A stretch of 6,367 nt of DNA from Betaproteobacteria bacterium (GTDB taxonomy: Bacteria; Pseudomonadota; Gammaproteobacteria; Burkholderiales; UBA9220): NCBI GenBank assembly GCA_003519965.1, contig DOVS01000234.1:265-6631 (forward strand), in the 5' to 3' direction. This document shows, piece by piece, positions 1 to 4,061 of this stretch (position 1 is the stretch's first letter; each line of letters begins with the position of its first letter). Both the position numbers and the translations under genes were made by a program. Under the pieces are notes generated by a model that worked only from the letters and a program-made list of their open reading frames with translations, was not told the DNA's origin and searched no databases.

Positions 1-57
1 ATCCGCGAAGGCGGCCGCACCGTCGGCGCCGGTGTGGTGGCGAAAGTTATCGAATAA
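1..57 (+). CDS. tuf: Elongation factor Tu, C-terminal end (partial)
   Basis: Only the last 18 codons and the TAA stop are in the window; the 5' part lies to the left. The frame reads IREGGRTVGAGVVAKVIE, which is the nearly invariant C-terminus of bacterial EF-Tu (barrel domain 3). EF-Tu is the cytoplasmic GTPase that brings aminoacyl-tRNA to the ribosomal A site. The location just before tRNA-Trp and secE corresponds to the tufB copy of proteobacteria, which often carry a second tuf next to fusA; that second copy cannot be seen here. The identification of the family is firm. The copy name is inferred from position. Confidence 0.95.
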   Translation: MREGGRTVGAGVVAKVIE

Positions 58-68
58 CGCGCTCTGGC

Positions 69-96
69 GGGGAAGATGCGATTTTCTTCCCTCTTT
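69..96 (+). terminator. Weak intrinsic terminator or attenuator after tuf
   Basis: Twelve bases after the tuf stop codon, GGGAAGA (70-76) pairs perfectly with TCTTCCC (85-91). A G-U pair at 69/92 extends the stem, and the loop is 8 nt. The following bases are pyrimidine-rich (CTCTTT at 91-96, then CCTCTCTTTTT at 102-112) but there is no clean run of T directly after the stem. It could end part of the tuf transcripts while letting some reach tRNA-Trp and secE, or it could be a processing site ahead of the tRNA. Complementarity is seen; function is inferred. Confidence 0.4.
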
Positions 97-117
97 AAAT
101 TCCTCTCTTTTTGATAT

Positions 118-193
118 AGGCCAGTAGCTCAATTGGCAGAGCGTCGGTCTCCAAAACCGAAGGTTGGGGGTTCGATGCCCTCCTGGCCTGCCA
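118..193 (+). tRNA. tRNA-Trp (anticodon CCA)
   Basis: A 76-nt cloverleaf can be folded by eye. The acceptor stem AGGCCAG (118-124) pairs fully with CTGGCCT (183-189), followed by discriminator G190 and an encoded CCA tail at 191-193. The anticodon stem TCGGT (144-148) pairs with ACCGA (156-160) around the loop CTCCAAA, giving anticodon CCA at 151-153, which reads UGG (Trp). The T arm contains the conserved GGTTCGATGCC-type segment near 169-179. The tRNA delivers tryptophan during translation. It sits between tuf and secE, a common arrangement in beta- and some gammaproteobacteria, and may be cut from a longer tuf or secE transcript. Confidence 0.98.
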
Positions 194-292
194 GATTCGC
201 CCCGGACGCCCGCGTGAATGCAGCGGAGCCTTCGGGGAACTGCGGCAGAGAAGGCTGGAATTAGTAAGCAGGCTAAATATAGGGCGAGCTAA

Positions 293-320
293 GAGCAAGT
301 AAGTTTTAGGCGCCTTGCTC
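293..320 (+). other. Hairpin just upstream of secE
   Basis: GAGCAAG (293-299) and CTTGCTC (314-320) are perfect 7-bp inverted repeats with a 14-nt loop, ending 10 nt before the secE ATG. The 3' arm lies next to the weak ribosome binding site, so the fold could influence secE initiation. The rest of the tRNA-secE gap (194-330) holds another 7-bp inverted repeat (227-233 with 250-256). A poor promoter-like pair, CTGGAA at 255-260 and TATAGG at 278-283 with 17-nt spacing, is too weak to call. Pairing is seen; a role is inferred. Confidence 0.35.
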
Positions 321-330
321 CGGTGATTTG

Positions 331-687
331 ATGATTTCCACGATAGATAAGGTGAAGTTGGGTCTGGCCTTGCTGCTGGCGGTTGCCGGAGTGGCCGGCT
401 TTTATTTTTTTGCAGATCAGGCGCTAGCATTGCGGGTCATCATGGTGATGGCGGGTTTTATTCTGGCATTCGCGGTGACGAGTTTTACCGGGCCGGGCCA
501 GCATTTTATCGGTTTTGGCCGGGAGGCGGTCGCCGAGACGAAGAAAGTGGTCTGGCCAACGCGCAAGGAGACGGTGCAGACAACGGGGATCGTGATCCTC
601 TTGGTTATTCTGATGGCGGTCTTTATGTGGCTGGTTGACGCGATGCTGGGATGGGCGGTGAAGCATCTGATGGGCTGGGGGGGGTAA
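331..687 (+). CDS. secE: Preprotein translocase subunit SecE
   Basis: SecE is the small essential subunit of the SecYEG channel in the inner membrane; it clamps and stabilises SecY during protein export. The product has 118 residues, close to the roughly 125 of the three-helix proteobacterial form. Hydrophobic segments lie at about 10-28, 34-53 and 86-110. Before the third helix is the family's conserved amphipathic segment with [12 protein letters not shown] at 69-80, the region that packs on SecY. I chose ATG 331; TTG at 328 directly before it would add one Met and cannot be excluded. The ribosome binding site is weak (GGTGA, 322-326). The stop overlaps the nusG start by one base, and the last codons form a run of eight G (677-684). 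Confidence 0.95.
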   Translation: MISTIDKVKLGLALLLAVAGVAGFYFFADQALALRVIMVMAGFILAFAVTSFTGPGQHFIGFGREAVAETKKVVWPTRKETVQTTGIVILLVILMAVFMWLVDAMLGWAVKHLMGWGG

Positions 688-1220
688 TGGCAAAGCGTTG
701 GTACGTGGTGCATGCCTATTCAGGGTTTGAGAAAAGCGTAAGGCGCACGTTGCTGGAGCGGATCGACCGGGCGGAAATGCAGGGCTTGTTTGGTGAAATC
801 CTGGTGCCGGTGGAAGAGGTCGTTGAAATTAAGAGCGGTCAGAAAAGCATCAGCGAGCGTAAGTTTTTCCCCGGTTATGTGCTGGTGCAAATGGAGATGA
901 CCGATGAGAGCTGGCACCTTGTCAAGAATACCGCCAAAGTAACTGGATTTGTCGGCGGTACGGCAATGAAGCCGACGCCGATCAGCGATAAGGAAGTGGA
1001 AAATATCCTGCATCAAGTGCAGGAAGGCGTGGAAAAACCGCGCCACAAAGTTTCTTTCGAAGTGGGCGAAATGGTGCGGGTGACCGATGGCCCATTTACG
1101 GATTTTAACGGCACCGTGGAAGATGTAAATTACGACAAGAACAAGCTGCGAGTGTCGGTGCTGATTTTCGGCCGGTCGACGCCGGTCGAATTGGATTTTG
1201 GGCAGGTCGAGAAGGCCTAG
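687..1220 (+). CDS. nusG: Transcription termination/antitermination protein NusG
   Basis: NusG binds the clamp of RNA polymerase, raises elongation rate, assists Rho-dependent termination and antitermination, and links polymerase to the ribosome through S10. The product has 177 residues (E. coli 181). The NGN domain covers about 4-105, with [11 protein letters not shown] at 5-15 and the conserved [11 protein letters not shown] at 57-67. The C-terminal KOW domain, about 124-177, contains GPFTDFNG at 135-142. An upstream in-frame ATG at 651 would add 12 residues that lie wholly inside secE; MAKRWYVV at 687 matches the family's normal N-terminus, so 687 is chosen. The A of its ATG is the last base of the secE TAA, which suggests coupled translation. 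Only a G-rich stretch (672-684) precedes it, not a classical Shine-Dalgarno sequence. Confidence 0.97.
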   Translation: MAKRWYVVHAYSGFEKSVRRTLLERIDRAEMQGLFGEILVPVEEVVEIKSGQKSISERKFFPGYVLVQMEMTDESWHLVKNTAKVTGFVGGTAMKPTPISDKEVENILHQVQEGVEKPRHKVSFEVGEMVRVTDGPFTDFNGTVEDVNYDKNKLRVSVLIFGRSTPVELDFGQVEKA

Positions 1221-1258
1221 CTGTATGTGCGTGCGCGTTTTAGGCGTGCAAAGAGAAA

Positions 1259-1309
1259 CCGGGGAGCCTATCCGCCGCTGACTCAGCGGCGTGAGGGCGT
1301 TGGCACCCG
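1259..1309 (+). promoter_or_regulatory. L1-binding operator in the rplK-rplA mRNA leader
   Basis: The RNA can form a bipartite hairpin of the type L1 recognises. A lower helix CGGG (1260-1263) pairs with CCCG (1306-1309). An asymmetric internal loop has GA on the 5' side (1264-1265) and 7 nt, GTTGGCA, on the 3' side (1299-1305). A short helix GCC (1266-1268) with GGC (1296-1298) follows, topped by a perfect 8-bp hairpin CGCCGCTG (1273-1280) with CAGCGGCG (1284-1291). From memory, the E. coli site has the same GGGGAGCC...GGCGTT...ACCC core. L1 normally binds a similar fold in 23S rRNA; excess L1 binds this copy and blocks translation of rplK and, by coupling, rplA. The fold is seen; binding is inferred. 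Confidence 0.8.
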
Positions 1310-1329
1310 ATAAAAAAGGAGTGTGACTA

Positions 1330-1761
1330 ATGGCGAAGAAAATTGTCGGCTATATTAAGCTGCAAATTCCCGCCGGGAAAGCGAATCCCAGCCCACCCGT
1401 TGGCCCGGCCTTGGGTCAGCGCGGTTTGAATATTATGGAGTTCTGCAAAGCATTTAACGCGGCGACGCAAAGTCTGGAGCCCGGTTTGCCGATTCCGGTG
1501 GTGATTACCGCCTACGCCGACAAGAGTTTTACCTTCGTGATGAAGACGCCGCCCGCCTCGATCTTGATTAAGAAGGCGGTTGGCGTTAGTAAGGGTAGCG
1601 CGCGTCCGCATACTGACAAAATCGGTAAGCTGACTCGAGCGCAGGCCGAGGAAATCGCCAAGACGAAGATGCCCGATCTGACGGCTGCCGATATGGAGGC
1701 CGCGGTGCGCACCGTCGCAGGCAGCGCGCGCAGCATGGGGATTGAAGTGGAGGGTCTGTAA
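1330..1761 (+). CDS. rplK: 50S ribosomal protein L11
   Basis: L11 binds the GTPase-associated region of 23S rRNA at the base of the L7/L12 stalk, affects elongation-factor turnover, and is the target region of thiostrepton and the RelA stringent response. The product has 143 residues (E. coli 142). The N-terminal domain has the proline-rich [13 protein letters not shown] at 20-32 and [10 protein letters not shown] at 34-43. The rRNA-binding C-terminal domain runs from about 73 to the end and includes TARSMG-like SARSMG near residues 133-138. Lysines 4 and 40 match sites that PrmA methylates in E. coli. A clear AGGAG (1317-1321) lies 8 nt before the ATG. The stop shares one base with the rplA start. 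Confidence 0.98.
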   Translation: MAKKIVGYIKLQIPAGKANPSPPVGPALGQRGLNIMEFCKAFNAATQSLEPGLPIPVVITAYADKSFTFVMKTPPASILIKKAVGVSKGSARPHTDKIGKLTRAQAEEIAKTKMPDLTAADMEAAVRTVAGSARSMGIEVEGL

Positions 1762-2453
1762 TGGCACGAGTTTCCAAACGGGTTAAGGCGATTAACGCCG
1801 CCATCGACAGCGCCAAACTGTATCCAGTGAGTGAGGCGTTATCGCTGGTGAAGGCGGCTGCTACCGCTAAATTCGACGAGTCGGTGGATATTTCCATCGG
1901 CCTAGGGGTCGATCCGCGCAAATCCGACCAAATGGTTCGCGGGTCGGTGGTGTTGCCGCGCGGCGCCGGCAAATCGGTGCGTGTCGCGGTTTTCGCGCAA
2001 GGGGATGCGGCTAACGCCGCACAGGAGGCCGGCGCGGATATCGTCGGCTTTGAGGAGCTTGCCGCTGAAATTAAAGGCGGCCGGCTGGATTTCGACATCG
2101 TGATCGCGGCCCCGGACGCCATGCGGGTTGTCGGCCAATTAGGCCAGATACTAGGCCCTCGTGGTTTGATGCCAAACCCTAAGGTGGGGACGGTGACGCC
2201 TGACGTGGCGACCGCCGTGAAGAACGCCAAGGCGGGGCAGATGCAGTTTCGTATTGATAAAGGCGGCATCGTCCATGGCTCCATCGGCCGCGCGTCGTTC
2301 GACATTACGGCGTTGACGGATAACCTAAAGGCGGTGGTCGAGGCGGTGAATAAGGCGAAGCCCGCGGCCGCTAAGGGTGTTTATTTAAGGAAGCTCTCCA
2401 TTTCCAGCACCATGGGCGTGGGGGTGCGGGTGGATCAATCCACGCTTGCCTAA
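1761..2453 (+). CDS. rplA: 50S ribosomal protein L1
   Basis: L1 forms the mobile L1 stalk of the 50S subunit, which moves with deacylated tRNA toward the E site, and also represses its own operon by binding the leader at about 1259-1309. The product has 230 residues, normal for the family. The family signature lies near 113-138, with [13 protein letters not shown] and ILGPRGLMP as its core. A second conserved block, [25 protein letters not shown], occupies about 205-225. The ATG overlaps the rplK stop (TAATG), with a Shine-Dalgarno GGAGGG at 1749-1754 inside the end of rplK. This arrangement suits translational coupling, so one operator can control both genes. Confidence 0.98.
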   Translation: MARVSKRVKAINAAIDSAKLYPVSEALSLVKAAATAKFDESVDISIGLGVDPRKSDQMVRGSVVLPRGAGKSVRVAVFAQGDAANAAQEAGADIVGFEELAAEIKGGRLDFDIVIAAPDAMRVVGQLGQILGPRGLMPNPKVGTVTPDVATAVKNAKAGQMQFRIDKGGIVHGSIGRASFDITALTDNLKAVVEAVNKAKPAAAKGVYLRKLSISSTMGVGVRVDQSTLA

Positions 2454-2500
2454 GCAATGGGCCGCGGTGCGCCGCGATGGATTGGTTCAGTGTGTCAGTA

Positions 2501-2645
2501 CTTTGGGCTGCCGGAATTTTCCGGCAGGTTGTCAAAGACCGTAGGCACCGGGTCGATGGCGGGAATCTGGATAGTTATAGAGGCTCGTTGGGACCGGTTT
2601 AATTAATCCGGTGTTCGTTGCCGGAACGCCTACGCAGATGGTGTG
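2501..2645 (+). promoter_or_regulatory. L10 leader (binding site for the L10-L7/L12 complex)
   Basis: The stretch contains the recognisable core of the L10 leader: GTCAAAGACCGTAGGC (2531-2546) and, 81 nt later, GCCTACGCAGATGGTG (2628-2643). GTAGGC (2541-2546) pairs with GCCTAC (2628-2633), and the flanking AAAGA and GCAGA segments match the kink-turn-like junction remembered from the E. coli leader. A strong hairpin CTGCCGG (2508-2514) with CCGGCAG (2521-2527) sits on the 5' side, and CTTTG (2501-2505) can pair with CAAAG (2533-2537). Inside the long arm, ACCGG (2547-2551) or ACCGG (2593-2597) can pair with CCGGT (2608-2612). Free L10-L7/L12 complex bound here is known to repress rplJ-rplL translation. 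Homology is by recognition; protein binding is inferred. Confidence 0.8.
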
Positions 2646-2863
2646 CCCAGAAGAAGGATATTAGTTTAAACGGTTGCTGTAAAGGTTGCTCCCGTCGCGG
2701 TTCTGGCGTGGGGTCGCCGTTTTCCAGTGTTTTTTGCCGCGTGATTTTCGGCGAGGAACGATAAGCCAAAACTAGTTCTCTCCTGATTCAACGGTCGCCG
2801 TAGATCGGTTCATCGCCTTGACGAGTGGGTGTTTTGTCGTCGGGGAGGTGGGCCGGGTAAACG
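2646..2863 (+). other. Lower part of the rplJ leader, no gene
   Basis: No credible gene lies in the 425-nt gap between rplA and rplJ. Directly after rplA a 5-bp hairpin (2463-2467 with 2472-2476) can form. This lower part, downstream of the L10 element, holds small inverted repeats: GGCG/CGCC (2705-2708, 2715-2718) followed by GTTTT, ACGG/CCGT (2791-2794, 2798-2801) and GACGA/TCGTC (2820-2824, 2837-2841). CTCCT at 2780-2784 is complementary to AGGAG in the rplJ ribosome binding site (2866-2870), so a long-range fold could hide that site. I see no convincing sigma-70 promoter for rplJ, although one is known near this place in E. coli. Confidence 0.5.
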
Positions 2864-2871
2864 TAAGGAGG
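2864..2871 (+). promoter_or_regulatory. Perfect Shine-Dalgarno sequence of rplJ
   Basis: TAAGGAGG is a full match to the anti-Shine-Dalgarno end of 16S rRNA and lies 7 nt before the TTG at 2879. It decides the rplJ start. No other start codon in the right frame fits, and translation from TTG gives MSLNLEEKK, the usual L10 N-terminus. Confidence 0.9.
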
Positions 2872-2878
2872 AAAGGCC

Positions 2879-3403
2879 TTGAGTCTTAATCTTGAAGAAA
2901 AGAAGGCGCTGGTTGCCGAAGTCGGCAAGCAAGTCGCGGCGGCTCAGTCGATTGTGATTGCGGAGTACCGTGGCCTGCCCGTGGGCTCCGTCACTGAATT
3001 GCGTGCTAAGGCGCGCAATTCCGGCGTTTACTTGCGTGTTCTTAAAAACACGCTGGCGCGCCGCATTGTCGCGGATACTCCGTTTGCCGGTTTGGCGGAT
3101 CAGTTAGTCGGGCCGTTGCTGTACGGGATTTCCAATGATCCCGTATCGGCGGCAAAAGTGCTTCACGACTTTGCCAAAAGCAACGACAAGCTGGTTGTCA
3201 AGGCGGGCGCGATGGCGGACGCCGTGTTGACCGCCGAAGGGGTTGGTCAATTGGCGTCCTTGCCGAGCCGCGAGGAGTTGTTAGCCCAGCTGCTGGGCGC
3301 TATGCAAGCGCCGGTTGCGCAGTTTGCGCGCACCCTCAACGAAATCCCCAGCGGATTCGTGCGCACCCTGGCGGCGGTTCGCGACCAGAAGCAAGCCGCG
3401 TAA
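2879..3403 (+). CDS. rplJ: 50S ribosomal protein L10 (TTG start)
   Basis: L10 anchors the L7/L12 dimers to 23S rRNA at the base of the stalk, and with them represses its own mRNA. The product has 174 residues, typical for beta-proteobacterial L10. The N-terminal rRNA-binding domain includes EYRGL at 29-33 and [13 protein letters not shown] at 50-62. The conserved [16 protein letters not shown] occurs at 126-141. The C-terminal helix, about 142-170, is where L7/L12 N-terminal domains dock. Translation starts at TTG, a poor start codon balanced by a perfect Shine-Dalgarno sequence. The gene is preceded by the long L10 leader and followed after 83 nt by rplL, its partner. Confidence 0.97.
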   Translation: MSLNLEEKKALVAEVGKQVAAAQSIVIAEYRGLPVGSVTELRAKARNSGVYLRVLKNTLARRIVADTPFAGLADQLVGPLLYGISNDPVSAAKVLHDFAKSNDKLVVKAGAMADAVLTAEGVGQLASLPSREELLAQLLGAMQAPVAQFARTLNEIPSGFVRTLAAVRDQKQAA

Positions 3404-3417
3404 TGCGACTGGGAACA

Positions 3418-3444
3418 TACGGCGATCCGGCTTGGTTCGCCGTA
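3418..3444 (+). other. Hairpin between rplJ and rplL
   Basis: TACGGCGA (3418-3425) and TCGCCGTA (3437-3444) form a perfect 8-bp stem with an 11-nt loop, 14 nt after the rplJ stop. No T run follows, so it does not look like a terminator. It may protect or process mRNA, or affect the ratio of L10 to L7/L12, since cells make four or more L7/L12 per L10. The pairing is seen; the role is inferred. Confidence 0.45.
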
Positions 3445-3486
3445 GCGTCCGGTTGCTTTATCAAGTTATTTAATTAGGAGAGAACG

Positions 3487-3864
3487 ATGGCTGTAGCCAA
3501 AGCTGAAATGCTAGATGCAATTGCGAATATGACCGTGCTCGAATTGTCCGAGCTGATCAAGGACATGGAAGAAAAATTCGGCGTCTCCGCCGCCGCTGCG
3601 GTTGCAGTGGCTGCTCCCGCCGCTGCCGGCGGCGGTGAGGCCGCCGAGGAGAAGACCGAGTTCGATGTCGTTCTGACCGCGGTTGGCGACAACAAAGTGA
3701 ACGTTATTAAGGTGGTCCGCACGATCACCGGCTTGGGTCTGAAGGAAGCCAAGGAGTTGGTGGACGGCGCGCCTAAGGCGATTAAGGAAGCCGTTTCCAA
3801 GGCCGACGCCGAGGCGATTCAGAAGCAGGTAACCGAAGCCGGTGGTACTTGCGAAATCAAGTAA
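3487..3864 (+). CDS. rplL: 50S ribosomal protein L7/L12
   Basis: L7/L12 forms the flexible, multi-copy stalk that recruits and stimulates the translational GTPases EF-Tu, EF-G, IF2 and RF3. The product has 125 residues (E. coli 121). The N-terminal dimerisation and L10-binding domain covers about 1-33 ([20 protein letters not shown] at 15-34). An Ala/Gly-rich hinge follows at about 35-54. The globular C-terminal domain, about 57-125, has EKTEFDVVL at 55-63, the factor-binding stretch [10 protein letters not shown] at 69-78 and TGLGLKEAK at 81-89. AGGAGA (3476-3481) precedes the ATG. The tail ends GGTCEIK, so Cys122 is present; the E. coli protein has no cysteine. Confidence 0.98.
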   Translation: MAVAKAEMLDAIANMTVLELSELIKDMEEKFGVSAAAAVAVAAPAAAGGGEAAEEKTEFDVVLTAVGDNKVNVIKVVRTITGLGLKEAKELVDGAPKAIKEAVSKADAEAIQKQVTEAGGTCEIK

Positions 3865-3876
3865 TTGCCATAGGGT

Positions 3877-3914
3877 TCGATGGCCGGCGCAAGTTCGCTG
3901 GCCATCGGCTTTAT
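3877..3914 (+). terminator. rplL-rpoB attenuator hairpin
   Basis: Thirteen bases after rplL, CGATGGCC (3878-3885) pairs with GGCCATCG (3900-3907), continued by a G-U pair and GCG/CGC (3887-3889, 3896-3898), giving a 12-bp stem with loop CAAGTT. A G-U pair at 3877/3908 may extend it. The following bases GCTTTATG form only a short, broken T tract, which suits partial rather than full termination. In E. coli an attenuator at this place lets roughly a fifth of transcripts continue into rpoBC, matching polymerase output to need. Stem seen; degree of termination inferred. Confidence 0.65.
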
Positions 3915-3959
3915 GTCAGAAGGTATAAGACAGAAATCTGAAGTCAAGCGTGCGGCCTT

Positions 3960-4040
3960 GCCCCTCGGTTTGATCGCAGCGAACCGGGACAGGGGCGGCG
4001 GCGGTCTCTTCCGTTTTCTGTCTTTTGCGCTCTGCCGCCC
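3960..4040 (+). other. Second structured element in the rpoB leader, possible processing site
   Basis: GCCCCT (3960-3965) pairs with AGGGGC (3991-3996), then CGGTT (3966-3970) pairs with AACCG (3982-3986), leaving a 4-nt bulge (3987-3990). A long, interrupted stem of this kind could be an RNase III site; E. coli mRNA is cut by RNase III between rplL and rpoB. An alternative pairing GGGCGGC (3993-3999) with GCCGCCC (4034-4040) would break the lower stem. The GGC triplet run at 3994-4004 is part of this switch. No start with a ribosome binding site and no known protein lies in this gap. Pairings are seen; processing is inferred. Confidence 0.4.
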
Positions 4041-4061
4041 GGCCAACTCCATGGAGATGTT

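Noticed and set aside
95..430. - strand frame covering tRNA-Trp and the secE start
   Set aside because: It reads through a tRNA on the opposite strand, a well-known source of false proteins.
651..686. Extended nusG start at ATG 651
   Set aside because: The 12 extra residues lie inside secE in another frame and are not found in NusG; ATG 687 gives the normal N-terminus.
1586..2305. Open reading frame of 239 codons on the - strand across rplK and rplA
   Set aside because: It is antisense to two conserved ribosomal protein genes and its product is low-complexity Ser/Thr/Pro/Ala-rich, typical of a shadow frame.
2483..2583. Promoter-like pieces before and within the L10 leader (TTGGTT at 2483, TATAGA at 2576)
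   Set aside because: Neither has a partner box at proper spacing. A promoter for rplJ may exist here, but the sequence alone does not show one.
2705..2735. GGCG/CGCC hairpin with following T-rich bases as a terminator in the rplJ leader
   Set aside because: The stem is only 4-5 bp and the T runs are broken by GG and CCAG, so termination is unlikely; it is noted only as leader structure.
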